64,000 bases of DNA from CAWCDJ01 sp963778675 (lineage in GTDB: Bacteria > Acidobacteriota > Terriglobia > Bryobacterales > Bryobacteraceae). The stretch covers positions 310,001 to 374,000 of the forward strand of contig CAVZVI010000011.1 in assembly GCA_963778675.1 (NCBI GenBank), read 5' to 3'. The notes beneath the pieces are model-generated. The model saw only the letters and a program-made list of their open reading frames with translations. It did no database searches and was not told the DNA's origin. Numbering within the stretch: position 1 is the stretch's first letter; the number at the start of each line of letters is the position of its first letter. Shown here piece by piece: positions 9,407 through 18,094 of this stretch. A program made the translations under genes and the position numbers.

Positions 9407-10680
9407 TGCCCGCAAACGTGCTCAAGGTGTCGCCCGCTTTGCAAACCCTGATCGATAAGGGCCTTCTCGACCGCCTTCCGGTATCGTTTGCGTCGTTCTG
9501 CGCCGACCAGATGAAGGACTGGGAACTTCTCTTCCCCGCCGAGCGCAGCTACTACGAGCGCCTGTTCGGAGTTCTCGACCGGTCGAGTGCGCAAGCCGTA
9601 GACGAGTTGTTCCAGAGGCTGCGGACCATCGAGCGCACGATGGGCGTCAACGAGACCACCTTCCCGCGGGGCCAGTTTTCCCTCGCGCAGGTGGACTTCC
9701 TCAACCGGAATCCGCATTATTCCGAGTGGCGCGGCGCTATCGCGCAGGTCTTCTCCCGGCTCGATCCGTTGCTCGATGCCGAGGTTGCGCGCAGCGGGCA
9801 CGCGCGGCTGGTGATCGTGGTTGCTCCGGCGCAGATGCCCGCCGATCCGGACCGGATGTGGCTGCGGCTGCAAAGCCGCGGAAAGCGGGTACAGGTCGAG
9901 GCGCCGGAGCAGATCGAAGAATTTCTGCCCCTCCTGCTGACCGGCGAGACGCAGGACCGGCACGCGCCGAACATCGCGGAATTGTTCGCCGCCGGGCCAA
10001 AGGGTGGTGCCTACAGTTCCTGGGTGCTCGAAGCCGGGAGCGGAATTTCAAAGTTGGCCGGCGATCGGTCGCCGGTGATCAAGTACAGCTATGAAGCGCT
10101 GGGCGGCTACCGGAAACGTCTGATGCAGGAGGTGCGGAGCGTCGTAGAGGCGCAGGAGATCCCCGGTCCCCGCCAGCTCAGTGCGCGGCTCAAGCAGATG
10201 AAGATTCTGGCGTCGGAAGGCGACCTGGCGCGAGATCCGATCCTCGCCGAATTCGCCCGCGCCATCCTGCTGAGCGGCAACGGCACGCTGCTGGTCAACA
10301 ACACCTTCGTGGAATGGGCCACGGTGCAGGCGGTGCGGCGCGCCCGGCCGTCGGTGGCCATTGTCGGATTCGGCATCCGGAACAAGGTGAAACCGTTCAG
10401 CAGCCTGCTGATCTACGCCGACCAGGACGCCACCAATCCGATTCCGTCGCAGATGGACACGCTCGGAACGTACGTGGACCTGGAAATCTTCTACCAGTAC
10501 GTCTGGCAGGAGTTCGAAAAGTATGCGGAGTACCGCAACAACACCGCTTACCTGTTCGTCGGCGACGGCGTGGAAGAGATGTTGGTGCTCGCGCCACCCG
10601 ATTTCCCCCTGCTGAACGCGGCCGTTCCCTTGAAACTGCCCGCGGTGTTCCACGGTTTGAAGGACTGGCTGAGCGTCTGA
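9406..10680 (+). CDS. Conserved-looking protein of unknown function in the oxidoreductase operon
   Basis: 424 residues from ATG 9406, which overlaps the TAA of the preceding gene; an open frame extends further upstream but reads out-of-frame sequence of that gene. No signal peptide or membrane segment is seen, so it is probably cytoplasmic. The sequence is mixed alpha/beta (ARLVIVVAPAQMPADPD, PSVAIVGFGIRNKVKPF, NTAYLFVGDGVEEMLVLAPP), with a charged helical middle. I do not recognise the family. Its fixed place between the phosphatase-fold protein and the ASPIC/UnbV-TPR protein suggests a role in making, folding or using these exported proteins. Confidence 0.8.
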   Translation: MPANVLKVSPALQTLIDKGLLDRLPVSFASFCADQMKDWELLFPAERSYYERLFGVLDRSSAQAVDELFQRLRTIERTMGVNETTFPRGQFSLAQVDFLNRNPHYSEWRGAIAQVFSRLDPLLDAEVARSGHARLVIVVAPAQMPADPDRMWLRLQSRGKRVQVEAPEQIEEFLPLLLTGETQDRHAPNIAELFAAGPKGGAYSSWVLEAGSGISKLAGDRSPVIKYSYEALGGYRKRLMQEVRSVVEAQEIPGPRQLSARLKQMKILASEGDLARDPILAEFARAILLSGNGTLLVNNTFVEWATVQAVRRARPSVAIVGFGIRNKVKPFSSLLIYADQDATNPIPSQMDTLGTYVDLEIFYQYVWQEFEKYAEYRNNTAYLFVGDGVEEMLVLAPPDFPLLNAAVPLKLPAVFHGLKDWLSV

Positions 10681-10681
10681 C

Positions 10682-13600
10682 ATGGATCGCCGCCGGTTCA
10701 TCGCGAGTCTCGCGGCGACCGCCTTCCTGCGGCCCCGTCACGTTTCGGCTGCCCCGTTTCCCGTCCGGTTCCGTAAGACCAGCCCATACGAAAGCCTCAG
10801 CCGGTACATCCTCCCCGGCAGCGACGAATTTGCCGGCGAGAAATCCGCCATGGAACTCGCCGCGGTGCTTCGCCGGCTTCCGGACCGTCGTGAGCTGCCG
10901 CTTGCCGCGGAATTCCGAGGCAGTTCGCCGTTGCCCGTTCGATATCGTCCGGCGGGCGCCGGCGCGTACGAAGCGGAGTTCTCCGGCGCCGCGGGCGGCT
11001 TCGAGGAAGGGCTCCCCCACTGGCTTGCGTCTCTTGGCTCCGTCCGCGCCGCGCGCTGGTTCGTCCTGCCCGGCGATCAGGTGCGTTACGAGATCGAGAG
11101 CACGCAGCCGTCGGGACTCGAATACCGCGTGGGCCTCTGGAAGATGCAGTGGAAGGACGGCCGGGTGGCCGGTTTTCGGCCGCTCCGGGAAACTCTCGCC
11201 AAAGCTCCGCGCCCGCTCTTCAGCGATGTCACCGGCGAACTTTTCGGCGCGGAACCGTCATTCCGGGAGCAGATGCTGCGGGGCATCCCGTACTGGCGGG
11301 CTCGCCTGGATTCCGCTTCGGGCATCGATATTTATGGCAACAATGGAATCGCCGTGGGAGACATCGACGGCGACGGGTGGGACGAACTGTACATTTGCCA
11401 GCCCGGCGGCCTGCCGAACCGGCTCTACAAACTCCGTGGCGGACGAATGACGGATATCACGGAGCAGGCGGGCGTGGGGATCCTCGACGACACCTCCTGC
11501 GCGCTGTTTCTGGACCTGCGCAACAGCGGAAAGCAGGACCTGGTGGTCTTGCGCGCCGCCGGACCGCTGCTGTACCTCAATCAGGGCGGTGGGAAGTTTG
11601 CGCTGCGCCCCGACGCATTCCACTTTCGCACGCCCCCGCAAGGCAGCTTTACGGGGATGTCGGCCGCCGACTACGATCGCGATGGCCGCGTCGACCTCTA
11701 CTTGTGCACGTATACCTATTTCCAGAGCGAGGACCAGTATCGTTATCCCACTCCCTACCAGGATGCGCGGAACGGACCGCCCAACTTCCTGTTTCGCAAC
11801 CAGCTATCCGAAGACGGCTCCGGGACCTTCGAGGATGTCACGGAAGCGGCGGGACTGAACGAGAATAACAACCGCTTCAGCTTTGCCCCCGCCTGGTGCG
11901 ACTACGACGGGGACGGCTGGCCCGACCTGTACGTAGCCAACGACTTCGGACGCCACAACCTTTACCGCAACGCCGCCGGCCGCTTCCGCGACGAAGCCCG
12001 GCAGTCCGGCGTCGAAGACATCGGGCCGGGCATGAGCGCCGCGTGGTTCGACTATGACGGCGACGGCCGCCCCGACTTGTATGTTTCCAACATGTGGAGC
12101 GACGCCGGCCAGCGGGTGACGCGTGACCCCGCGTTCCGGCCGGCAGCCGGCGCCGGCCTCCGCGAGGATTTCCGCCGGCATACGAAAGGCAATTCCCTCT
12201 ACCGCAACCTCGGCGACGGGACATTTGCGGAAACCGGGCCCGCCGAGGGAGTGGAAATGGGCCGCTGGGCCTGGTCGGCGGACGGATATGATTTCGACAA
12301 CGACGGTTCCCCGGAAATCTATATCACTTGCGGGATGCTGACCGGCCCGAATGAAACCGACCTGATGAGCTTCTTCTGGCGCCAGGTGGTGGCAAAATCG
12401 CCCCCGGCCGCCGAGCGCTCGGTGGAATACGAAAACGGATGGAACGCCATCAACCAGCTCATCCGCGAAGACTATAGCTGGAATGGCCGCGAGCCCAACG
12501 TGTTTTACGTTCGCCGCGACGGCCGCTACTACGATTTCTCGGGAGTCAGCGGCCTCGACTGCGCTCTCGACAGCCGGGCGTTTGCGGTTACCGATCTCGA
12601 TGGCGACGGCAATCTCGATCTGCTGGTGAAAAGCCGCCTGGGCCCGCAGATCCAGGCGTTTCGCAATGACTCCACGGACAGCCGGAAGTCGATCGCGATC
12701 GCGTTGACCGGCACGAAATCGAATCGCGATGCCATCGGCGCACGGGTCGAGGTGGACGGATCCGCCAGGTACGTTCAGGCCGGATCCGGCTACGTCTCGC
12801 AACATACCAAGGTGCTCCACTTCGGGCTCGGCAGCGCCTCTGCGGCGGAGAGCGTGCGGATTCTCTGGCCGTCGGGACTGCGTCAGGAGTTTCGCGGACT
12901 CGATGCCGGCTTCCGTTACGAGATCACCGAAGGATCCACCGAAGTGCTCAAGAAAGCGTTCGCGGCACGCGGAGCGCCCGCCACCACGGCCCCGCTGCCC
13001 GCCGCCGACAACCAGCCCCGTACTCACGACACCTGGCTGCTCGAGCCGGTGCCGTTGCCAGACCGGCGCAAGGGGCCGGGGCTGCTCTATATCGGCGAGG
13101 GTGAGAAGCCAGGGCTCTCGGGCAACGTGGAAGTAGTGAACCTGACGCGCGAGCCGGCGGATATCGCGGCCGGCTATGCGCTCTTCCGCCGGTATCTGCT
13201 CGACTGGCGAACTTCGCTGGTGCTGCCGCTGATCCTGCTGATCGACGGCGCCGGCCGCGTTCACAAACTCTATGCTGCCGCTCCGGATGACGCCACGCTC
13301 GCTCGCGATCTTCAATTGATGGGAGCGCCCGGCCGCCAGAGACTCGCTCTGCCGTTTGCCGGGGACTACTTCGCCGTGCCGCGGCGGAACTACTTCAAGC
13401 TGGGTGCGGCCTTCTATTGGGCGGGATATCCGGAACAGGCCCTTCCGTACCTGGAGGAAGTGGTCCAGCGGGCGCCGGCGAACGATAAGGCGTTGAACGC
13501 CATCGGGCAGATTCATCTCGACGCCGGGCGATTGCAGGCGGCGCGATCGTACCTGGAGAGGGCTCTAGCCGCCAATCCCCGCCTCGGAGAGGCGTGGAAC

Positions 13601-14137
13601 AACCTGGGCGGCGTGGAGTCGGGCTCCGGTAACCTCGAAGCCGCGCGGAAGGATTACGAGCGCGCCGTCGAATTGCTTCCGGGAACGGCCTACCCGCTGG
13701 TGAACGCGGGCGAAGTCGAAGCACAGCTCGGCAACACCGGCGCCGCGCAGAAACTGTTTTTGCGCGCCCTGGACGCGGATCCGAAGGACGCGGAAGCGGC
13801 CAATCAGCTCGGCATGCTGGCGGCTCGCGAGGCGCGGAACAACGACGCCAAGGTGTGGTTCGAGAAAGCCATCCGGCTGCAACAAAACCATAGCGGCGCC
13901 ATTAACAACCTGGGCGTGCTATACGCGCAAATGGGCCAGATGAACGATGCCATCGCCGCGTTCGAATACGGCATTCGGGTAGCCCCCCAGGACGAGCAGT
14001 TATACATGAACCTGGGCAGGACCTACGTGCAGTTGGGCAACCGCGCCAAAGCCCGCGAGGTGATGCTCCGGCTGCTGGAACAGAAGCCCGGAAGCCCGGT
14101 GGCGGCGCGGGCCCTCAGGGAACTGGAGAACCGCTGA
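10682..14137 (+). CDS. Large exported FG-GAP/ASPIC-UnbV protein with C-terminal TPR repeats
   Basis: 1151 residues, starting one base after the upstream stop. N-terminus MDRRRFIASLAATAFLRP is Tat-like. Residues about 210-650 hold FG-GAP/VCBS blades with Ca-loop motifs (DIDGDGWDEL, DYDRDGRVDL, DYDGDGWPDL, DFDNDGSPEI, DLDGDGNLDL). The ASPIC/UnbV domain follows near 670-750 (GTKSNRDAIGARV, ILWPSGLRQEF). After a linker with an LLIDGAGR/thioredoxin-like stretch, residues about 900-1150 are tandem TPRs (ALNAIGQIHLDAGRLQ, AWNNLGGVESGSGNLE, AINNLGVLYAQMGQMN). It shares the propeller-UnbV module with 1109-2791 but adds the TPR platform. The protein ends the five-gene operon. Confidence 0.92.
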   Translation: MDRRRFIASLAATAFLRPRHVSAAPFPVRFRKTSPYESLSRYILPGSDEFAGEKSAMELAAVLRRLPDRRELPLAAEFRGSSPLPVRYRPAGAGAYEAEFSGAAGGFEEGLPHWLASLGSVRAARWFVLPGDQVRYEIESTQPSGLEYRVGLWKMQWKDGRVAGFRPLRETLAKAPRPLFSDVTGELFGAEPSFREQMLRGIPYWRARLDSASGIDIYGNNGIAVGDIDGDGWDELYICQPGGLPNRLYKLRGGRMTDITEQAGVGILDDTSCALFLDLRNSGKQDLVVLRAAGPLLYLNQGGGKFALRPDAFHFRTPPQGSFTGMSAADYDRDGRVDLYLCTYTYFQSEDQYRYPTPYQDARNGPPNFLFRNQLSEDGSGTFEDVTEAAGLNENNNRFSFAPAWCDYDGDGWPDLYVANDFGRHNLYRNAAGRFRDEARQSGVEDIGPGMSAAWFDYDGDGRPDLYVSNMWSDAGQRVTRDPAFRPAAGAGLREDFRRHTKGNSLYRNLGDGTFAETGPAEGVEMGRWAWSADGYDFDNDGSPEIYITCGMLTGPNETDLMSFFWRQVVAKSPPAAERSVEYENGWNAINQLIREDYSWNGREPNVFYVRRDGRYYDFSGVSGLDCALDSRAFAVTDLDGDGNLDLLVKSRLGPQIQAFRNDSTDSRKSIAIALTGTKSNRDAIGARVEVDGSARYVQAGSGYVSQHTKVLHFGLGSASAAESVRILWPSGLRQEFRGLDAGFRYEITEGSTEVLKKAFAARGAPATTAPLPAADNQPRTHDTWLLEPVPLPDRRKGPGLLYIGEGEKPGLSGNVEVVNLTREPADIAAGYALFRRYLLDWRTSLVLPLILLIDGAGRVHKLYAAAPDDATLARDLQLMGAPGRQRLALPFAGDYFAVPRRNYFKLGAAFYWAGYPEQALPYLEEVVQRAPANDKALNAIGQIHLDAGRLQAARSYLERALAANPRLGEAWNNLGGVESGSGNLEAARKDYERAVELLPGTAYPLVNAGEVEAQLGNTGAAQKLFLRALDADPKDAEAANQLGMLAAREARNNDAKVWFEKAIRLQQNHSGAINNLGVLYAQMGQMNDAIAAFEYGIRVAPQDEQLYMNLGRTYVQLGNRAKAREVMLRLLEQKPGSPVAARALRELENR

Positions 14138-14156
14138 TCCCCAATCGGCGGAGAGC

Positions 14157-14690
14157 CTAACGATTGCCGGCCAGGTTCTCTTGGATCAGGCGCGCGCGTT
14201 CGGCCTGCGTCCACTCGAAGATCGCATTGACATCGGCGTCCGACAGCCGCGCGTTCCGGTGGATCAGCGTGTACTGGGGAAGCGGCATATCGCGGTCCTT
14301 GACCTGATTTGCGATCTCCGAGAGACTTCTCTCCCGGCGAATTAGCGGATACTCGCTCCAGTGCGACAGGTTGAGGTGCAGGCGGCCGCGGGAAACATCG
14401 CTGGCGATCCACCACGAGACCGGCGCCACATAGGCGTACCAGGGATAACGAGTCTGCTCGGAATGGCAGTCAAGGCACGCCCGTTGCAGGATGGACCTCA
14501 CGGAGGGAGCGATCCGGGCCCCCGCCAGGATCGGAAGGCTCGCGCCAGTGGACTCGGCCGGCGGTGTAAGGACGGATGCTCCAGTAAGCAGAATCAGCGC
14601 CGCCAGCAAGACCGTTCCCAAATGCCGTTTCAAGTAACCCCCGGCTTCCCTTTTTGCCTTCGCGAAATCATTTCGCGCCGAACGCGGCAT
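14157..14690 (-). CDS. Haem-binding-domain protein with a single CxxCH motif
   Basis: 177 residues from ATG 14690, or 158 from TTG 14633, which has a G-rich run upstream and puts the membrane segment (KRHLGTVLLAALILLTGAS) right at the N-terminus. CLDCHS is a c-type haem attachment site; the following WYAYVAPVSWWIASDVSRG and the spacing match the Haem_bd family (about 150 residues). A likely role is anchored periplasmic electron transfer. It overlaps the 3' end of the upstream gene 14668-15183 by 23 bases if the longer start is used. Confidence 0.82.
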   Translation of the reverse strand: MPRSARNDFAKAKREAGGYLKRHLGTVLLAALILLTGASVLTPPAESTGASLPILAGARIAPSVRSILQRACLDCHSEQTRYPWYAYVAPVSWWIASDVSRGRLHLNLSHWSEYPLIRRERSLSEIANQVKDRDMPLPQYTLIHRNARLSDADVNAIFEWTQAERARLIQENLAGNR

Positions 14691-15183
14691 TCGGCTTCAG
14701 ATACGGCAGGAGCGATATCGTCCGGATGTCGTTGGCAACCAGGCCCGGCACCCAAACCTGGTACTCGCCACCGATGAAGTAGACCCCAGGCATCGAATTG
14801 TCCTTGAGTTGCCCCGACGCTTTGCCGATGTAACCCCATGCGCCCTTGACCAGTTCGATTGCCACGGCATTCGTCATCTTGTTCCACTGTTCCGTCACGG
14901 CGGCGCGCACTCGGGCGTAGTCGCGGTCATGCACGCCGAGACGGGCGGCATACTCCTGCAACTCTCGTATGCCGGGAGCCGTGGCGCCGTTTCCCAGCGG
15001 CCGCGATTGCAGGAACTGCCACCACGGACTCACACCCCTCGGTGTAGTAACGGACTGTGTCCACTTGAACAACTTCGTGCCGGGTTCGAGGAATTGGATC
15101 ACCTCTGGATGGCCGTGCAGAAATGCGCGCCTGGTGTTCGCGTCGGCAATCGCGGCGAAGTCTGGAGGCCTTGCAGGATTCAT
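14668..15183 (-). CDS. Hypothetical protein upstream of the haem-binding protein
   Basis: 171 residues, no signal peptide. Soluble and rich in aromatic residues (TPRGVSPWWQFLQSRP, VKGAWGYIGKASGQ, GVYFIGGEYQVWVPGL). I do not recognise the family. It is on the same strand as the haem-binding gene and overlaps or abuts it, suggesting one transcript. The IS element at 15274 lies 90 bases upstream of its start and may have displaced its native promoter. Confidence 0.7.
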   Translation of the reverse strand: MNPARPPDFAAIADANTRRAFLHGHPEVIQFLEPGTKLFKWTQSVTTPRGVSPWWQFLQSRPLGNGATAPGIRELQEYAARLGVHDRDYARVRAAVTEQWNKMTNAVAIELVKGAWGYIGKASGQLKDNSMPGVYFIGGEYQVWVPGLVANDIRTISLLPYLKPNAAFGAK

Positions 15184-15273
15184 AATTGCAAATCATACCC
15201 GAAACCGCGGGGCAGCGCCCGATCCTATCTTTCCGGTTTGAGCGATCTCAATTGTTCCATGGATTGCGCGACG

Positions 15274-15323
15274 TGACCGTCCCGACACATAGGTAACAGA
15301 ACGTTCCGGAGACATGGGTTACA
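15274..15323 (+). repeat. Left terminal inverted repeat of the IS481-type element
   Basis: It contains two related direct motifs: GACACATAGGTAACA (15284-15298) and GACATGGGTTACA (15311-15323). Both recur in the inverted right end, so the repeat is built of nested sub-repeats, which are probable transposase binding sites. Confidence 0.75.
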
Positions 15324-15351
15324 CTTTGTGCCCCAAAGGGGGACGAAGGCC

Positions 15352-16605
15352 ATGCCATGGAAGGAGAGTTCTGTTATGGACGAACGGATGCGCTTTGTCA
15401 TTCGCCTGAAGGACGGGGAGAGCATGGCTTCGCTCTGCCGCGAATTCGGCATTTCGCGCAAGACGGGCTACAAAATATTCGAGCGTTACGAGCAGTGCGG
15501 TCTGGAGGGTCTTACCGATCGCACCCGGCGACCGTTCCGGTACGCCAACCAGCTGCCGGCGCAAGTGGAAGCCGCTATCCTAGCGGCCAAAAAGGAAAAG
15601 CCGCACTGGGGCGCTCGCAAAATCCGGGAACGCCTGCTGCGCAAGCTGCCGCATGCCATCAAAGTTCCCGCCGCGAGCACGATTCATGCCGTACTGGATC
15701 GCCAGGGTCTGGTCAACCGGGCCTCTCGCCGGCGGACTCCCGCGCAAGGCACGCCGTTATCCGACGGCCTGAATCCGAACGATCTGTGGTGTGCGGATTA
15801 TAAGGGCGAATTCCAGCTGGGCGATAAACGCTATTGCTATCCGCTCACCGTCACCGACCATGCTTCCCGCCTGCTGCTGTTGTGCGAAGCGCTGGAGTCC
15901 ACACGGGAAGAGCTGGCATTTCCCGCCTTTGAGGACCTGTTCCGGCAACGCGGCCTGCCTCTGGCGATTCGCTCGGATAACGGAGTTCCGTTCGCTTCCC
16001 CTCACGGGCTGTTTCAGCTTTCCCGTCTCTCGGTCTGGTGGTTGCGGCTGGGCATCGCCATCGAACGCATTCGCCCAGGCCATCCGCAGCAGAATGGCCG
16101 CCACGAACGCATGCATCTGACCCTCAAGCAGCAGACCACCCGCCCCGCTGCAGCCAACTTCCTTCAACAACAGGCCAAGTTCGATGCTTTCCTGGACGAG
16201 TTCAACCACGAACGACCTCACCAAGCGTTGGCGATGAAATGCCCCGCCGAGGTCTACACGCCGTCACCCCGGCCCTACCAGGGCCTCCGCGAGCCCCATT
16301 ACCCTTTTCATGACCGCACTGTGGTGGTCACCAGTTGCGGCCGCATCTGCCTTCACAGAAAGAAAATCAACCTCTCCAAATCGCTCGCCGGCCAGGCGGT
16401 CGGCATCCGCGAGGTGGAGAGCGGGATTTGGCTGGTCAGCTTCATGAGCTATGACCTCGGCTACATCGATCTCGAAGAGAAAACGTTGCAGCCCGTCGAC
16501 AATCCTTTCGGACCGCACTCTCCTGCGCCGCCGGAATCGCGTAGCATGAAAGCACCCGGTGAAACGGAGGCGAGCCATGCTGGAGAGCAACTCGCCAAGG
16601 GATAA
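15352..16605 (+). CDS. IS481 family transposase
   Basis: 417 residues from ATG 15352 (MPWKESSVMDERMRF, the start usual for this IS481 group). An N-terminal helix-turn-helix (about 15-45, SLCREFGISRKTGYKIFERY) binds DNA. The rve/DDE integrase core holds D149 (WCADYKG), D209 (IRSDNG) and E252 (NGRHERMH), so all catalytic residues are intact. The C-terminal 80 residues form a beta-rich tail. Length matches the family and no frameshift is seen. It catalyses cut-and-paste or copy-type transposition of the element that contains it. Confidence 0.93.
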   Translation: MPWKESSVMDERMRFVIRLKDGESMASLCREFGISRKTGYKIFERYEQCGLEGLTDRTRRPFRYANQLPAQVEAAILAAKKEKPHWGARKIRERLLRKLPHAIKVPAASTIHAVLDRQGLVNRASRRRTPAQGTPLSDGLNPNDLWCADYKGEFQLGDKRYCYPLTVTDHASRLLLLCEALESTREELAFPAFEDLFRQRGLPLAIRSDNGVPFASPHGLFQLSRLSVWWLRLGIAIERIRPGHPQQNGRHERMHLTLKQQTTRPAAANFLQQQAKFDAFLDEFNHERPHQALAMKCPAEVYTPSPRPYQGLREPHYPFHDRTVVVTSCGRICLHRKKINLSKSLAGQAVGIREVESGIWLVSFMSYDLGYIDLEEKTLQPVDNPFGPHSPAPPESRSMKAPGETEASHAGEQLAKG

Positions 16606-16633
16606 CCGGTGCGACTCATCGCGGACGATGAGC

Positions 16634-16653
16634 AGGGGCGCTGCGGCGCCCCT
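16634..16653 (+). terminator. Hairpin behind the transposase gene
   Basis: AGGGGCGC (16634-16641) pairs perfectly with GCGCCCCT (16646-16653) around a TGCG loop, 29 bases past the transposase stop. No U-run follows, so it may only be a stabilising or anti-readthrough hairpin. Confidence 0.4.
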
Positions 16654-16791
16654 CGTCTCCCCCGCTCACCGCATTAAAAAACAAAACACATCGGACCGAT
16701 AGATCGCCCATGCCTGAGAAAACTCATTGGCCTCCTCAGACGGAAATCCTGTGGCGCCGCTGAGGTCCCTGCGCAGACGGACCCTCGAATG

Positions 16792-16842
16792 TGTTACCTA
16801 TGTGTCAGGAACGATCTGTCACCCATGTGTCCGGTCCGGACA
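16792..16842 (-). repeat. Right terminal inverted repeat of the IS481-type element
   Basis: Inverted relative to 15274-15323. The sub-motif TGTTACCTATGTGTC (16792-16806) is the exact reverse complement of the left outer motif, and TGTCACCCATGTGTC (16817-16831) is a two-base variant. The CGTTCC spacer is shared by both ends. Confidence 0.75.
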
Positions 16843-16852
16843 ACGAAGTAAC

Positions 16853-16928
16853 TGGTGAGCCGGGCGGGATTCGAACCCGCGACCCTGTGCTTAAAAGGCA
16901 CATGCTCTACCTACTGAGCTACCGGCCC
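16853..16928 (-). tRNA. tRNA-Lys (anticodon TTT)
   Basis: On the minus strand the acceptor GGGCCGG pairs with CCGGCTC, the D-arm holds GCTCAGTAGGTAGAGC, the anticodon stem-loop is TGTGC-CTTTTAA-GCACA giving TTT, and the T-loop is GGTTCGAATCC. Discriminator A and an encoded CCA (plus-strand tgg at 16853-16855) complete the 76-nt gene. The end of the IS element is 10 bases from its 3' end. Confidence 0.97.
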
Positions 16929-17034
16929 CTGTGGGTGGCGAAATGGCGGAACAACGCTACTGGTTCAGTTTAGCAGACCGTGCATCCGGGCCACACTCCG
17001 GCGCCAGCGGCTATACTTGATCCATACGAAAGCT

Positions 17035-18057
17035 ATGAACCGTTTGGCGCGGCGTTTCCTGATCATCGGCCTGGCGATCACCGGCACGCTGCTGATCGGT
17101 ACGGTGGGGTTTACACTCATCGAACACTACCCGCCGTTCGACGCCTTCTACATGACCCTCACCACCATGACCACCGTGGGGTACGCCGAGCTCCATCCGC
17201 TCTCGCGCGAGGGTCGCATTTTCAATTCCTTCCTCATCTTTTTCGGCGTCACCACGATCTTCATCGCGATCGGGGCGATGACCCAGACCATCATCGAACT
17301 GGAATTCGGAGACGCCATCGGCCAGCGGCGGAATAAGAAAATGATCGAAAAGCTAAAGGGCCACTACATTATCTGCGGCTTCGGACGCGTGGGGCGCGGC
17401 GCCGCGGCGGAATTGCAGCATGCGGGCGCACCTTTCGTCGTGGTGGACATCAGCCCGGAACGCGTGGAACGGGCCATGCAGTCCGGCATGCTGGCCGTCG
17501 CTGCCGATTCCACCCGCGACGAAACCCTGCGTCAGGTCGGAATCGAGCGGGCTGCGGGGCTGGTGGCGGCGCTTGCCACCGACGCCGATAACCTCTTCGT
17601 CCTGCTCTCCGCCAAGGGCCTGAACCCGCACCTCTACGTGGCCACGCGCGCCGCCGAGGAGGGCGCCGAGGAAAAGATGCGCCGCGCGGGCGCCGACGCC
17701 GTCTTTGCTCCGTACGTCATCACCGGGCACCGCCTCGCACAATCGCTGCTGCGGCCCCACGTCGTGCAGTTCCTCGATTTCACCACGAAAGATATCGGCG
17801 AAGACATCTCCATCGAACAGGTGCGCGTCTCGGAAGCCAGCGACATCGCCTCTAAGACCATCCGCGAGATGCAACTCGGCCGCGACGTCGGCGTCATCGT
17901 CATGGCCATCCGCAAAGGCGATGGGCAGATGGTCTTCAACCCTCCGGCGGATACCGCCGTGCTTGGAGGCGAGTACCTGATCGTGATGGGGCGCCAGGAG
18001 AACCTGCGTACGCTCGAGACGCTGATCGCCGAGCCGCGGCGCTCCCGGCGTACGTGA
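17035..18057 (+). CDS. Two-TM potassium channel with RCK (TrkA-N/TrkA-C) domains
   Basis: 340 residues from ATG 17035 (a TTG at 17017 is in frame). TM1 (FLIIGLAITGTLLIGTVGF), a pore loop with selectivity filter TTVGYAE (residues 46-52) and TM2 (FLIFFGVTTIFIAIGAMTQ) are followed by a Rossmann RCK domain with GFGRVGRG and a TrkA-C domain. The family gates K+ flow across the inner membrane in response to ligands bound by the RCK ring. The second filter glycine is Ala instead of the canonical GYG, so selectivity may be relaxed. Confidence 0.9.
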   Translation: MNRLARRFLIIGLAITGTLLIGTVGFTLIEHYPPFDAFYMTLTTMTTVGYAELHPLSREGRIFNSFLIFFGVTTIFIAIGAMTQTIIELEFGDAIGQRRNKKMIEKLKGHYIICGFGRVGRGAAAELQHAGAPFVVVDISPERVERAMQSGMLAVAADSTRDETLRQVGIERAAGLVAALATDADNLFVLLSAKGLNPHLYVATRAAEEGAEEKMRRAGADAVFAPYVITGHRLAQSLLRPHVVQFLDFTTKDIGEDISIEQVRVSEASDIASKTIREMQLGRDVGVIVMAIRKGDGQMVFNPPADTAVLGGEYLIVMGRQENLRTLETLIAEPRRSRRT

Positions 18058-18061
18058 AAAC

Positions 18062-18088
18062 GGGGGCGGAGCGGACCGCGCCGCCCCG
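18062..18088 (-). terminator. GC hairpin between convergent genes
   Basis: CGGGGCGG on the minus strand pairs with CCGCCCC(C)G; read on the minus strand the hairpin is followed by TTTT, which suits termination of the DUF4142 gene. On the plus strand no U-run follows. Confidence 0.5.
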
Positions 18089-18094
18089 TCCGCG

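Larger units (their letters stand above)
15274..16842 (+). mobile_element. IS481-type insertion sequence, about 1.57 kb
   Basis: One DDE transposase (15352-16605) is bounded by about 50-base imperfect inverted repeats at 15274-15323 and 16792-16842. The outer ends are TGACCG on the left and TGTCCG read inward on the right. A possible 3-bp target duplication ACG is at 15271-15273 and 16843-16845. The element is inserted between the hypothetical gene at 15183 and tRNA-Lys, 10 bases from the tRNA CCA end. About 190 non-coding bases follow the transposase inside the element. It appears complete and possibly active. Confidence 0.85.
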
